A stretch of 64,000 bases of DNA from Nitrosomonas ureae (GCF_001455205.1 NZ_CP013341.1:3100001-3164000); one strand, 5' to 3'; numbered from the stretch's first letter, positions 1-10,046 are shown. The notes: generated from the sequence alone by a model not told the origin. Program-made: numbers and translations.

Positions 1-206
1 GTCCTATAGCAATAATTGCGGCGCGCTATTGTAATAGGGCGTGGTTTGTACTGCGTATTCGCGGTAATTTCATCTACACCCTTCATTTCTTATCTTCATT
101 TTATGAAATTTAGGATTCCTCGAAAATCAGCATACCTCCTGCTCGAAATAACATATGTTCAGGGCTTCCTTAAGGATTGGAATTAATGGTTTTGGGAAGA
201 TTATCA
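1..206. other. No recognisable gene at left edge
   Basis: I see no convincing coding region, RNA gene or strong hairpin in these bases. The stretch lies downstream of the leftward Asp-box protein and may be ordinary intergenic DNA or the edge of a gene cut by the window. Confidence 0.4.
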
Positions 207-2363
207 TTATGGTGCGGGTGATGATCCAGTTAACATCCAAATCAAACCACCGTCTATCGATATATATAGCTTATTTCTTGATGCGCCAATAAGTGTACTA
301 TCTTGTTTAAAATCGGGAGACATTCGGAATTCAACAAATTGAATATTTTTGCTAAGAAGCGAAGCTCCAACGTTTTGTACTGATCTTACCCATCCTACAT
401 TATCCAGCGACAAACGATACAACCCTTTGCCACGAACCGTAACAAAAACAGTTCGGTCTTCGTTGAAAGAGGGAGAGAACTCAATTTGGTGAATCACTTT
501 TGATGGCCCGATCTTAGCGTGGCGCAATGGTTGCCAACTGTTGCCGCCATCACCTGAGCGATAAATGCCATTGTTTGTGCCCACGAGTATTAAGCGGTCG
601 GTGGAAAAACCAGGAGAAATTGCAATCCACATGTAGCTCTGCGAGCCATTGATTACAATAGAATCTGATCCGATGCGTGACCAGCTCTCGCCTCCATTGT
701 CCGTACGCCAGACTTGCCCCGAGCGGTTAGCTGCAAAAGCTGTTTCATCATTGGCATAATTGGGTGAGACAGACAGGCTTGTGACATGAGGTGAAAGTGG
801 AAAATCTGGCACTATACGCCAGTTGATGCCGCCATCAGTTGTGTGGAGAATTCCATGCTGTCTTGTCCCAGCATAAATTTCCTGATCCTGATCAAAAGCT
901 GGAGATAGCGCGAATACGTTGATATAAACCAGTGTGCTTATGTGAGGAAATTCTGGCACAGTAAATACGTTCCAGCTTTCTCCGAAATTACTGGAGAACC
1001 CTATCTTTCTCCCAATATTTGTTGCAACAGCCAGTGGGAGGCCTGCATAGTTCTGGACAAAATCGACATCAACACCACTCAGCGGCAGGCCGAGTGAGTT
1101 TGGCCAACCTGTTGAACTTAGAGACCATGTGGCACCCTTATCACCGGAAGTGTAAAAACCACCTTCACTGTTATAAACTGCTGCAATAATTCTTTGATCA
1201 TTCATAAAATGGGGAGACAAAGCCAAGCTTGTGATCAGATTTTCCCGGGTTTGCCTTTCAATCCACGTGATGCCTCCATTTTTTGAAATAAACAACCCAT
1301 CAAATGCAGAAAGAAAAACGGTTTGATCAGTCGAGAATGTGTTGGATATCTGCAGTTCACTGAATTCATTTAGTGCGTTTGTTTGACCGGTAATTACGGC
1401 CCCTGAATCATGAAGCACCCAGTTGTTTCCACGGTTCGTTGATTTATATACGGCTTTTGTTTTAGTGGTACAGAATACTGTGCCATCAATAAGATAATTA
1501 GGTGAAACAGCTATGTTATTGATAGTTTCTACTGGTAGATTAGTTGATCTGTTTATGAATGTACTTCCAAGATTATTACTGTAAAAAACTCCATTGCTGG
1601 TAGCCAGAAATATTTCTCTAGTAGGCCCTGGGGCAATGGCTATATCGTAAGCTGTTGCTCCTGCTGGATTTCCTTTGTTGATCCAAATATTTCCACCATC
1701 TATGGATATTTGCAGATTTCCATCCCTACTTGCAGTCATTATGGTAGTGTTGAGCGCAAAATCAGGCGATACTGCGACGATATTCACGCCTGCTGCTGAG
1801 CTGAGCAATTCAGTCCAGCTGGTTTCGCTGCTAGAACGCCGATAAAGCTCACCGTGACCGGGAACCAGGAAAAGCTCATAATCTTTGCTCCCCGTTTTAG
1901 CGATCACTAAATTACCCTGTATATACTTATTCGCTAAGCCGGTATTAAAAAGCTGCCAGGAATTACCTCGATTTAGTGATTGATAAACACCATCGCCAAG
2001 GGTTGTAGCAAATACGGTATTATCGTTGCTAAAATTGGGTGAGACGCGAATAGCCGAAAAATCGGAACGATTATCCATACCTCTTGGAAGCTTGATCCAA
2101 GTCGCACCGCCGTCAGTTGATCTCAGAATATCCTCGTAGTTAGTGCTAGTTTGCTCACCTTCAGCAGCTATAAAAAGTGTTTTGTCATTCGCAAAATTTG
2201 GTGAAATACCGAGTCCGCGCACTTGATCATGTGGGCTATGCGTATAAGTAGCAATACCCATGAAGCCCAGTATTAAGAAACATGCAATCATTGCGGCAAT
2301 CTGCCACCTTATGTTATTTTGCATTACTCCATCTCGTTTCCATATTAATCGCGTTGTAGCCAT
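207..2363 (-). CDS. Secreted Asp-box (BNR/sortilin-like) repeat protein
   Basis: A 718-residue protein with a hydrophobic segment at about residues 20-40 that looks like a signal peptide or signal anchor, followed almost entirely by repeats. About a dozen Asp-box motifs of the form S/T-x-D-x-G-x-x-W are visible, for example RSTDGGATW, HTTDGGINW, RSGDGGNSW and ISIDGGLIW. Most are preceded by a short 'SPNF/SPxF...D.T.F' strand. This pattern is typical of BNR/Ycf48/sortilin-type beta-propellers, so an extracytoplasmic multi-blade propeller is expected; ligand and function are unknown. An internal ATG at 2324 starts MQNNIRW just before the hydrophobic segment and has a GGAG two bases upstream, so the protein may be 13 residues shorter. 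No neighbour suggests a partner. Confidence 0.8.
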   Translation of the reverse strand: MATTRLIWKRDGVMQNNIRWQIAAMIACFLILGFMGIATYTHSPHDQVRGLGISPNFANDKTLFIAAEGEQTSTNYEDILRSTDGGATWIKLPRGMDNRSDFSAIRVSPNFSNDNTVFATTLGDGVYQSLNRGNSWQLFNTGLANKYIQGNLVIAKTGSKDYELFLVPGHGELYRRSSSETSWTELLSSAAGVNIVAVSPDFALNTTIMTASRDGNLQISIDGGNIWINKGNPAGATAYDIAIAPGPTREIFLATSNGVFYSNNLGSTFINRSTNLPVETINNIAVSPNYLIDGTVFCTTKTKAVYKSTNRGNNWVLHDSGAVITGQTNALNEFSELQISNTFSTDQTVFLSAFDGLFISKNGGITWIERQTRENLITSLALSPHFMNDQRIIAAVYNSEGGFYTSGDKGATWSLSSTGWPNSLGLPLSGVDVDFVQNYAGLPLAVATNIGRKIGFSSNFGESWNVFTVPEFPHISTLVYINVFALSPAFDQDQEIYAGTRQHGILHTTDGGINWRIVPDFPLSPHVTSLSVSPNYANDETAFAANRSGQVWRTDNGGESWSRIGSDSIVINGSQSYMWIAISPGFSTDRLILVGTNNGIYRSGDGGNSWQPLRHAKIGPSKVIHQIEFSPSFNEDRTVFVTVRGKGLYRLSLDNVGWVRSVQNVGASLLSKNIQFVEFRMSPDFKQDSTLIGASRNKLYISIDGGLIWMLTGSSPAP

Positions 2364-2487
2364 GTCGTCTTATTTTTGATCCAGCCACAAGTGAAGTTTG
2401 GAGTTACAGTACCTTAGAATGTTACTAATTCGCCAAAGTTATTGCCATAAAAAGACTCCCCCTATTAGTTTAAAACGGGCAAGTTAA

Positions 2488-2748
2488 AAGACAGTTAAAG
2501 CAAAAAATACAGATGAATTTAGAGCGCTGGAACTGTTGCAACGATTAAGACAAGACAGTGTGCTGATGAAAATCGATACGCTAATGAACCGAGGAGCGTT
2601 ATATCCGAAGCTTACGAGTTTATTTAAGCGCGAGTTATCGAATGATAGAGGACAGGAGTCGTTTGACGTGCCGATAATATTCAGGACGATCCTGCTGGGT
2701 ATGTCGGATTCTAGATTGGAGCAGGCGCTGTTTATTCTTTTGATATAA
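2488..2748 (+). pseudogene. IS5-family transposase N-terminal remnant
   Basis: An open stretch with no proper start encodes a peptide clearly related to the N-terminus of the IS5-type transposase at 59889-60758. The shared order is RL(R/N)(Q/R)D(S/N)VL, then LYPKLTSLFKREL against LRPKLTGLYKREL, then GQE(S/P)FD and LEQAL. It lacks the conserved start, has a stop just upstream (2485-2487) and ends at a TAA after about 87 codons, before any DDE catalytic residue. It is a degraded fragment, not a functional gene. Confidence 0.75.
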
Positions 2749-2803
2749 GAATCACTTAATCTACTGTTTCTTAACATCTTACTATACTAATAGATTATTT
2801 CTG

Positions 2804-2921
2804 CTAGTTGAGAACCTAGAAAATTCAACTAGGGTGGTATAGAAACATAAAAAATAAAGCCTTTTGCAAAGTCTCAACGCATAAAGATTGCGTAAATCTG
2901 TCTTCAGTAGAGTTTTACGCA
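2804..2921. repeat. Two short inverted repeats downstream of galU
   Basis: CTAGTTGA at 2804-2811 is matched by TCAACTAG at 2825-2832 (8-bp perfect arms, 13-nt spacer). TGCGTAAA at 2889-2896 is matched by TTTACGCA at 2914-2921 (8-bp arms, 17-nt spacer). Neither is followed by a strong U-tract, so they are not clear terminators; they could be residual transposon DNA next to the IS5 fragment or weak transcript ends for the leftward galU. Confidence 0.3.
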
Positions 2922-2975
2922 GATCTGCCTCACTTTAGTATGGGAATATCAGTTATCGTATGAAGTTAAGAGTCC

Positions 2976-3857
2976 TCAGGAATATTCTTTTGTTAAATCA
3001 GTCAAATATGTTTTAAATTCCTCCTTAAGCTCAGGGTGTTGTAATGCGAACTCTACCGTTGCTTGAAGATAACCTGACTTACTACCACAATCAAAGCGCT
3101 TGCCTTGAAATTCATAACCTAGTACAGATTCTTCTTTTAGCAGCTTTGCAATGCCATCCGTAAGTTGGATTTCATTACCCGCGCCGCGCTCGGTTTGCTC
3201 CAGAAGTTTAAAAATTCGTGGCGTCAGAATATAACGTCCGACAACTGCAAGATTGGAAGGCGCTTGATCAACCGCTGGTTTCTCAACAATGGCATTAACT
3301 TTGGACAATTTATCTGAAATTGGCATGCTATCGATTATGCCGTAGCGGTTAACCGTTTCGTGCGGTACCCGTTCAATGCCTAAAATTGAACAATGATTCT
3401 GATTATAGATATCGGTCATTTGACTCAAACAGCATTGCTCATTCGCATTGATCAAATCATCTGCCAGCAATACCGCAAAAGGTTCATCACCGACTACAGA
3501 TTGCGCACATAAAACAGCGTGCCCCAGTCCCAATGCTTCTGCTTGGCGGATATAAACACAATCAATACGCGATGGCAGAATGTTGCGCACTACATTAAGC
3601 ATTTCCTGCTTTCTGCCTTCTTCCAGCTTAGCTTCTAATTCAAAAGCTTTGTCAAAATGATCCGGTATTGAACTCTTGTTACGACCAATAATGAAAATTA
3701 GCACATCGATACCTGCAGCAACCGCTTCTTCTGCGGCAAACTGAATTAATGGCTTATCAACGATAGGGAGCATTTCCTTGGGATTCGCTTTGGTTGCCGG
3801 TAAAAAACGGGTTCCTAATCCGGCAACAGGAAATACAGGTTTTCTGATTGCTTTCAT
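2976..3857 (-). CDS. galU: UTP-glucose-1-phosphate uridylyltransferase
   Basis: GalU makes UDP-glucose from UTP and glucose-1-phosphate, a cytoplasmic step feeding polysaccharide and LPS synthesis. The 293-residue length is typical. The N-terminal nucleotide-binding signature is present as GLGTRFLPATKANPKEML, followed by VDKPLIQF, and VEKP occurs near residue 190. A good ribosome binding site (AAGGAG, 7 bases upstream) supports the ATG at 3857. It lies 57 bases downstream of galE on the same strand, giving a coherent UDP-glucose/UDP-galactose pair at the 3' end of the cysD-to-galU group. Confidence 0.96.
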   Translation of the reverse strand: MKAIRKPVFPVAGLGTRFLPATKANPKEMLPIVDKPLIQFAAEEAVAAGIDVLIFIIGRNKSSIPDHFDKAFELEAKLEEGRKQEMLNVVRNILPSRIDCVYIRQAEALGLGHAVLCAQSVVGDEPFAVLLADDLINANEQCCLSQMTDIYNQNHCSILGIERVPHETVNRYGIIDSMPISDKLSKVNAIVEKPAVDQAPSNLAVVGRYILTPRIFKLLEQTERGAGNEIQLTDGIAKLLKEESVLGYEFQGKRFDCGSKSGYLQATVEFALQHPELKEEFKTYLTDLTKEYS

Positions 3858-3914
3858 TCAATATCTCCTTAATATTTCTTAGTCAATTAAATCGGAAAGT
3901 GCTTCAGTCTAATT

Positions 3915-4946
3915 TTAATAGCCATGGGGATTACTGTTCTGCCAGTGCCAGCTATTAGCGCACATTTCATCTAATCCAAGTTTTGCTTGCCAGCCAAGTA
4001 ACGCATAAGCACGATCTGGATTCGCATAACAAGAAGCAATATCACCTGAACGTCGCGGTGCAATTCGATAAGGAATAGACCGTCCGCTTGCCTGTTCATA
4101 AGCGCGCACAACTTCTAACACACTGTATCCTCGACCGGTGCCCAGATTTACGGTTAAACAGTCCGAATATTGATTATTTTTTTGTTCACTTTGTGAAACG
4201 CCCAGTGCTTCCAATGCTTTGAGATGGCCATGCGCCAAATCAACGACATGGATATAATCACGTACACCTGTACCATCGACAGTAGGATAATCGTTACCCC
4301 ATATGCTCAGTGTATCTCTACGACCTACAGCAACCTGGGCCACAAAAGGCATCAAATTATTCGGTATTCCCTGCGGGTCTTCGCCAATTAAACCGCTTGG
4401 ATGCGCACCCACTGGATTAAAGTACCGCAATATGCCGATTCGAAATGAGTGATCGCTGTGCTGATAATCACGCAATATATCTTCAATCATCAACTTACTG
4501 CGCCCATAGGGATTGGTAGGAGCTAGGGGATGATCTTCCGTCAATGGTAACTTAACCAGATCACCGTAAACTGTCGCAGAAGAACTAAAGACCAGGATTT
4601 TGACGTTGCTTTCCTGCATTGCTTCCAATAAGCGTAATGTACCGACTACGTTATTATCATAATATGAAAGGGGGTGAGCGACAGATTCCCCAACAGCTTT
4701 AAGACCAGCAAAATGTATAACTGCACTAGCTTTGCTTTGCTTGATTGCGGCCACTAAAGCAACTCGATCACGACAGTCGCCAGAAATTAATTCCGGTTTT
4801 CTACCGGTAATTTGTGCTACACGCGCCAATGCCTCGGGTTTACTGTTACAAAAATTATCAAACACGGTTACATCAAAACCGGCATTCAGCAGCTCAACAC
4901 ATGTATGCGTTCCGATATACCCGGCACCACCAGTGACAAGAATCAT
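3915..4946 (-). CDS. galE: UDP-glucose 4-epimerase
   Basis: GalE interconverts UDP-glucose and UDP-galactose. The N-terminal NAD-binding Rossmann motif GGAGYIG, the SSSATVYGD motif with the catalytic Ser/Thr region, and the YGRSK (YxxxK) catalytic pair are all visible; length 343 residues is typical. The open frame extends to a TTG at 4964, but the ATG at 4946 starts directly with MILVTGGAGYIG and has CGAGG about 9 bases upstream, so I use that start. It is co-directional with galU downstream and the DHH phosphoesterase upstream. Confidence 0.95.
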   Translation of the reverse strand: MILVTGGAGYIGTHTCVELLNAGFDVTVFDNFCNSKPEALARVAQITGRKPELISGDCRDRVALVAAIKQSKASAVIHFAGLKAVGESVAHPLSYYDNNVVGTLRLLEAMQESNVKILVFSSSATVYGDLVKLPLTEDHPLAPTNPYGRSKLMIEDILRDYQHSDHSFRIGILRYFNPVGAHPSGLIGEDPQGIPNNLMPFVAQVAVGRRDTLSIWGNDYPTVDGTGVRDYIHVVDLAHGHLKALEALGVSQSEQKNNQYSDCLTVNLGTGRGYSVLEVVRAYEQASGRSIPYRIAPRRSGDIASCYANPDRAYALLGWQAKLGLDEMCANSWHWQNSNPHGY

Positions 4947-5025
4947 GACAATAAACCTCGGCAAGAGATGATAGATTTATTTAGTCGGATTGAGATTCGC
5001 CTAAATTTCCCCGTACTTCACGGAA

Positions 5026-5985
5026 TTAACTGCAAAAGTGCTGTTTAAAGCTGGCTATAAAACTTTCCAATGAACCTGTCGGTAAGTGGTTGATACCTGC
5101 TGCGGCTTTTCGTCCTCCTCCTGTATCAAATTGCAAACACAATACATCGGCACCATTTGGATTTGTGAGGGAGGATCGCACACTTACAGTATAAGCACCT
5201 GAATGATTAGGCGTTATTACGGCATGTGCACGTTGTGGATGCGCGTTTGCCAATTTATTGGCAAAAATACCACTGACACGTCTTGCCCAAGGCGCATCGG
5301 GTAATAAATATGCCGCATATCGTTCATCGGTTGTCAGAGGTTGCAATGAATCTGCCCGGCTCGTATCATCCTGATATCCTGCAGAAAGCTTCCTAAAAGC
5401 AATCGACTCGGCGATGAAATCAAATGGGCTAATATAAGGTTTGATTTCTTCGTAAAGTGCAGCGGGATGAAAGTGCAGATCAGGCAAATTATCCCCGTAG
5501 CCATTGTAGTTTAGATATTCACCCAGGTGTGCAAGGTGATCTATTTCAGTTTCTGTTAATTGTGCGGCAATTCCTAGTTGACGAGCTTTTTGCACAAGAT
5601 TATCGCCAAAAGCGGCAGTAATCGCCCACAAATGAAATTTCCCTTTCAGGTGCCGATCAACCAGGAGGCTGGTACAGACATCAGCGGACAAATCGATATA
5701 TGCAGTCAAGTTAGGGTGCTGGGGTATTTCTCCCGCATGATGATGATCAAAATATTCAACCTTAACCCCCTCGTCCAGTAACCGCATCAATCCTTTGCGA
5801 TTACTATCCAGAGAAATATCGAGCACGGTTAAAAGATCGCCGCGATTTGCTTCCACCCGATCCAGCAGCTTGATATCCCGCTTAACACCGGTTATCAGAT
5901 TCGCGACTGCTGGGTCCGCAAGTCTGAGTTGATGTAATGCGCATACGCCATCCGCGTCACCATTAAATACATAAAAACGATTCAT
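5026..5985 (-). CDS. DHH-family phosphoesterase
   Basis: A 319-residue protein of the DHH superfamily (manganese-dependent phosphoesterases, including RecJ-like and nano-RNase relatives). Visible metal-binding motifs are NGDADGVCA at about residues 8-16, a VLDIS segment near residue 54, and FDHHHAGE near residue 79. The C-terminal part has a glycine-rich GGGRKAAAG segment typical of DHHA1-like substrate-binding domains. The start has AGGA 9 to 12 bases upstream. Its substrate cannot be read from sequence. It sits between cysNC and galE, all leftward with gaps of about 80 bases, so it is probably co-transcribed. Confidence 0.8.
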   Translation of the reverse strand: MNRFYVFNGDADGVCALHQLRLADPAVANLITGVKRDIKLLDRVEANRGDLLTVLDISLDSNRKGLMRLLDEGVKVEYFDHHHAGEIPQHPNLTAYIDLSADVCTSLLVDRHLKGKFHLWAITAAFGDNLVQKARQLGIAAQLTETEIDHLAHLGEYLNYNGYGDNLPDLHFHPAALYEEIKPYISPFDFIAESIAFRKLSAGYQDDTSRADSLQPLTTDERYAAYLLPDAPWARRVSGIFANKLANAHPQRAHAVITPNHSGAYTVSVRSSLTNPNGADVLCLQFDTGGGRKAAAGINHLPTGSLESFIASFKQHFCS

Positions 5986-6066
5986 TTGAATAGCTTCCTA
6001 TATGAAAACATATGAAAAACAATTAACTCTCATTTTTTTACTCAACGGACAATGACTACAAAAGTA

Positions 6067-7971
6067 TTAACTTAATGCACCTATATGCATCAGATAATTG
6101 ACAATGTGTTCAACAGCCTGTTCAGGAGTAAGCTTCGTTGTATTAATATGAATTTCCGGATTCTCTGGCGCTTCGTAAGGTGAATCAATTCCGGTGAAGT
6201 TTTTCAATTCACCCCGGCGCATTTTCTTGTACAATCCTTTGGGATCTCGCTCTTCTGCGACATGGATGGGTGTATCAATAAATACTTCAAAGAATTCACC
6301 TTGCTCTACCAATTCTCTGGCCATTCTACGTTCAGAATGGAAAGGTGAAATGAATGACACCAATACAATCTGCCCTGCATCGACCATCAATTTAGCAACC
6401 TCAGCGATGCGACGGATATTTTCAACCCGGTCTGCATCGGTAAAACCAAGGTCTTTATTAAGCCCATGGCGTACATTGTCTCCATCCAACAGATAGGTAT
6501 GCTTACCAAGAGAATAGAGTTTTTTCTCGACCAAATTGGCAATGGTTGATTTACCGCTGCCGGACAGACCAGTAAACCAAAGAATAAATGGCTTCTGTCT
6601 TTTTGTGGCAGCATGCGCTTGCTTATTGATATTAATCGCTTGCCAGTGAATATTCTGCGACCGGCGCAAGGCAAAATGCAGCATGCCGGCACCTACTGTA
6701 TTATTAGTTAGGCGATCAATGAGAATGAAGCCGCCGATATCATGATCTTCTTTATACGGGTCGAAAGCGATCAACTGATCAGTACTGAGATTGCAAATAC
6801 CGATTTCATTAAGTTCCAGTTTGGTAACAGCGATATGTTCGAGTGTATTGACATTTACCTTATATTTCAGTACCGAAACATTCGCAGTAACAGTTTTTGT
6901 CCCAATTTTCATCAAATAGGGTCGACCGGGAAGCATTGGTTCATCAACCATCCACACAATCGTAGCTTCAAATTGATCTGCTACACCAGGCAAAGAATCG
7001 GTAGCGGCTAAAATATCCCCCCGGCTAATATCGATTTCATCAGCCAACGTCAATGTAATGGATTGCCCCGAAATTGCTTGTGTTAAATCGCCATCACTGG
7101 TCACAATGCGAGTTACGCGGCTTTCTCTGCCAGAAGGTAAAACACGAATAAGATCACCTGGCTTGACGCTGCCACGTGCAACCATACCGGAGTAGCCGCG
7201 AAAATCCAGATTGGGGCGATTGACCCATTGTACCGGCATGCGAAACACTCCGGATTCCACATTCGTATCATCAACTTGCACATTTTCCAGAAATCCCATC
7301 AATGTTTCACCGTGATACCAAGGCGTGTTTTCGCTCAGTGCAGTAATATTATCGCCTTTGAGGGCTGACATCGGGATAGTTACAATATTATTCAGCCCCA
7401 ATTCTTTTGCAAATTCACGATATTCGCTATTGATTCGATGAAAAATTTCTTCTGAGTATCCCACCATGTCCAGCTTGTTGATTGCAAGCACCACATGTTG
7501 GATTCCAATTAATGAAACCAGATAACTATGGCGTCGCGTCTGCGTCAGTACGCCTTTGCGCGCATCTATAAGAATTACTGCTACGTCCGCTGTTGAGGCT
7601 CCTGTGACCATATTGCGGGTATACTGCTCATGACCCGGCGTATCCGCGACGATAAACTTGCGCTTGTCGGTGGAAAAGAAACGATAAGCGACATCAATGG
7701 TTATCCCTTGCTCGCGCTCCGCAGCAAGTCCGTCGACCAGTAATGCGAAATCCAGCTCACCGGCCTGGGTACCGACTTTCTTGGAATCTACCTCTAATTG
7801 AGCCAATTGATCTTCAAATAGCATCTTGGATTCATATAACATGCGTCCAATTAAGGTGCTTTTCCCATCATCAACGCTACCGCAAGTGATGAACCGAAGC
7901 ATGCTTTTGTTCTCATGCGTTTTTAAATACAACTCGATATCTTCGGCAATTAAATCAGATACGTGTGCCAT
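6067..7971 (-). CDS. cysNC: Bifunctional sulfate adenylyltransferase subunit 1 / APS kinase
   Basis: A 634-residue fusion. The N-terminal two thirds is the CysN GTPase: P-loop GSVDDGKST, G3 motif DTPGHEQY and G4 motif NKLD, followed by EF-Tu-like beta-barrel domains. The C-terminal part (from about residue 460) is CysC, APS kinase: P-loop GLSGSGKST, then DGDNVRHGL. CysN drives APS formation with CysD; CysC phosphorylates APS to PAPS. The ATG shares one base with the cysD stop (TAATG), so the subunits are translationally coupled. No downstream cysH or sulfite reductase genes lie in the window. Confidence 0.96.
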   Translation of the reverse strand: MAHVSDLIAEDIELYLKTHENKSMLRFITCGSVDDGKSTLIGRMLYESKMLFEDQLAQLEVDSKKVGTQAGELDFALLVDGLAAEREQGITIDVAYRFFSTDKRKFIVADTPGHEQYTRNMVTGASTADVAVILIDARKGVLTQTRRHSYLVSLIGIQHVVLAINKLDMVGYSEEIFHRINSEYREFAKELGLNNIVTIPMSALKGDNITALSENTPWYHGETLMGFLENVQVDDTNVESGVFRMPVQWVNRPNLDFRGYSGMVARGSVKPGDLIRVLPSGRESRVTRIVTSDGDLTQAISGQSITLTLADEIDISRGDILAATDSLPGVADQFEATIVWMVDEPMLPGRPYLMKIGTKTVTANVSVLKYKVNVNTLEHIAVTKLELNEIGICNLSTDQLIAFDPYKEDHDIGGFILIDRLTNNTVGAGMLHFALRRSQNIHWQAININKQAHAATKRQKPFILWFTGLSGSGKSTIANLVEKKLYSLGKHTYLLDGDNVRHGLNKDLGFTDADRVENIRRIAEVAKLMVDAGQIVLVSFISPFHSERRMARELVEQGEFFEVFIDTPIHVAEERDPKGLYKKMRRGELKNFTGIDSPYEAPENPEIHINTTKLTPEQAVEHIVNYLMHIGALS

Positions 7972-8867
7972 TAGAAGTAACCCTCCTGTTTCTTTTTCTC
8001 CATCGAACCTGTGGAATCATGATCGATTAATCGCCCCTGCCGCTCAGATGTTCGCGCCAACAACATCTCCTGAATAATATCCACCAGGGAACTTGCCTCA
8101 CTTTCAATTGCACCGGTTAAGGGATAACAACCCAACGTACGAAAACGGACTTTCTTCATCATCGGCGACTCGCCTTCTCTCAACGGCAAACGCTCATCAT
8201 CAACCATAATTAAAGTACCATCACGCTCCACAACAGGCCGTTCCTTAGCATAGTACAGTGGGACAATAGGAATATTATTCAAATGGATGTATTGCCAAAT
8301 ATCCAACTCAGTCCAATTGGAAAGTGGAAAAACTCGAATGCTCTCACCCGGGTTTTTGCGCGCATTATATAGCCGCCATAATTCAGGACGCTGCAACTTG
8401 GGATCCCAACGATGCTGTGCAGATCGAATGGAAAAAATACGCTCTTTTGCGCGTGATTTTTCTTCATCGCGACGTGCCCCACCGAAAGCGACATCAAAAC
8501 CATGCTTATCCAGCGCCTGTTTTAAACCTTCAGTCTTCCAAATATCCGTATGAATTGCCGAACCATGTGTAAAAGGATTGATTCCTTTTGCAACACCCTC
8601 AGGATTAATATGAACAATAAGATCAGCTCCCAATTTTTTTGCCATTACGTCACGAAATTCAATCATTTCCTTGAATTTCCAGGTAGTATCGACATGCAGT
8701 AATGGAAAAGGCAGTTTCGAGGGATAAAATGCCTTTACTGCCAGATGCAGCATCACTGCGCTATCCTTGCCGACAGAATAGAGCATTACCGGATGCTCGC
8801 ACTCTGCAACTACCTCCCGCATGATATGAATACTCTCCGCTTCAAGGCGTTGTATATGTGTCAACAT
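7971..8867 (-). CDS. cysD: Sulfate adenylyltransferase subunit 2
   Basis: CysD (298 residues) is the ATP-pyrophosphatase subunit that adenylates sulfate to APS. The PP-loop appears as SVGKDSAVMLHL near residue 31, and the GARRDEEKSRAKER segment characteristic of the family is present at about residues 129-142. It is the first gene of the leftward group and overlaps cysNC by one base. The roughly 550-base gap upstream should hold the promoter. Confidence 0.96.
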   Translation of the reverse strand: MLTHIQRLEAESIHIMREVVAECEHPVMLYSVGKDSAVMLHLAVKAFYPSKLPFPLLHVDTTWKFKEMIEFRDVMAKKLGADLIVHINPEGVAKGINPFTHGSAIHTDIWKTEGLKQALDKHGFDVAFGGARRDEEKSRAKERIFSIRSAQHRWDPKLQRPELWRLYNARKNPGESIRVFPLSNWTELDIWQYIHLNNIPIVPLYYAKERPVVERDGTLIMVDDERLPLREGESPMMKKVRFRTLGCYPLTGAIESEASSLVDIIQEMLLARTSERQGRLIDHDSTGSMEKKKQEGYF

Positions 8868-9416
8868 TGTTAATAGTTTCCTTCAAAAAAATGTAATAGC
8901 ATTAGGGTTATATTAATATAAATAGAGGATCTTTCTTATCTTGAAATAAGCCAGTTTATCCCCGTAATTTTATTTTACAAGCAAGCCTTTTGATTTCCTG
9001 CTTAATAAATGTTGACGTGAATGAACTATTGGTTTTATTACTGAATAATAGCAGGTACTAAAGAATCAAATCTTAAAACTTACTATAACTTCCCTATCAA
9101 TCTACTTGTTTATTCAAGTAGGAATGAAACGTCCGAATTCCAAGCTAGCGATACTAACAGCGAACAACGAAAATTATCTGAATTTCTGAATGTTTTGATC
9201 AGTCTGGGAGTATCTGCTTGATTTCAAATAATACCCGCGGATTTTTAAGTAAAGTCAATTTCTTGCATTTATAATTAAAAATATGTTTAGCAATAAAAAC
9301 TTATGTTAGAAAATCGCGCAGAATAGGAAACTTGATGAATAAAACAATATCACTGCTGTTTTTTAATTAAACCGATTTATGTGATACATGCTTATCTGGC
9401 AAAAAAGATTTTCCTT
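8868..9416. other. AT-rich intergenic region between cysD and mrpG
   Basis: No open reading frame with good start signals or protein similarity is visible. The only clear structure is a perfect inverted repeat CTACTTG (9102-9108) / CAAGTAG (9115-9121) with a 6-base loop, without a U-tract. The cysD promoter should lie at the left part and the end of the mrp transcript at the right part, but I cannot place either. Confidence 0.4.
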
Positions 9417-9773
9417 TTAGTGTTTGATACCGATTGTGTCACTACTTGCTTTTTCTTTTATTGATTTGATCGGTATTTTCGCAAACGAATGCAGATTCAG
9501 ATGTAATGCTGCCTTGGCAAGTAAGTGTGCGCTTACCGGTGCAGTAATAAAAAGAAACAGCGTAATCAATATTTCGTGCAGACTGAGACCGGCGTCGCGG
9601 TTACTGAAAAATACCGCCGATGCAATCAACAGGCTCCCTACACCCAATGTTGTAGCCTTAGTCGGTCCATGCAAGCGCATATAAAAATCCTTTAACCGCA
9701 GCAGGCCTAATGAGCCGATGAAAGTAAAGATAGCTCCAGTCAAAATTAAAAAAGATAATAAATATTCCAACAT
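9417..9773 (-). CDS. mrpG: Mrp Na+/H+ antiporter subunit G
   Basis: A small hydrophobic protein (118 residues) with three membrane segments and the MrpG/PhaG signature 'GSLGLLRLKDFYMRLHGPTKATTLG' spread over about residues 21-45. It is the last gene of the mrp operon, 3 bases after mrpF, and has no ribosome binding site of its own that I can see beyond the mrpF end, consistent with coupled translation. It works as part of the multi-subunit inner-membrane antiporter. Confidence 0.93.
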   Translation of the reverse strand: MLEYLLSFLILTGAIFTFIGSLGLLRLKDFYMRLHGPTKATTLGVGSLLIASAVFFSNRDAGLSLHEILITLFLFITAPVSAHLLAKAALHLNLHSFAKIPIKSIKEKASSDTIGIKH

Positions 9774-9776
9774 AGT

Positions 9777-10046
9777 TTATTCAATAATATCGCCACGCAA
9801 TAAATACTTGCATAATGCAACAGTACCTATGAAACCCATCAAAGCAATCAATAATGCTGCCTCAAAGAACAGTGCGCTACCCAGATGAATCCCTAGCAAC
9901 ATGAGTAATGCAATGGCATTTACATATAAAGTATCCAGTGCCAGAATCCGATCCGGCAAACTGGGGCCGCGCAACAGTCGCCAGAAACTCATAGCGACTG
10001 CCGCGGCCACTAATCCAAGTGCAATACTAATCACGAGATCTAACAT
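9777..10046 (-). CDS. mrpF: Mrp Na+/H+ antiporter subunit F
   Basis: An 89-residue membrane protein with three hydrophobic segments and the MrpF-type core RLLRGPSLPDRILALDT at residues 23-39. Its start overlaps the end of mrpE by 7 bases. Size, sequence and position identify it as the F subunit of the Mrp complex. Confidence 0.93.
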   Translation of the reverse strand: MLDLVISIALGLVAAAVAMSFWRLLRGPSLPDRILALDTLYVNAIALLMLLGIHLGSALFFEAALLIALMGFIGTVALCKYLLRGDIIE

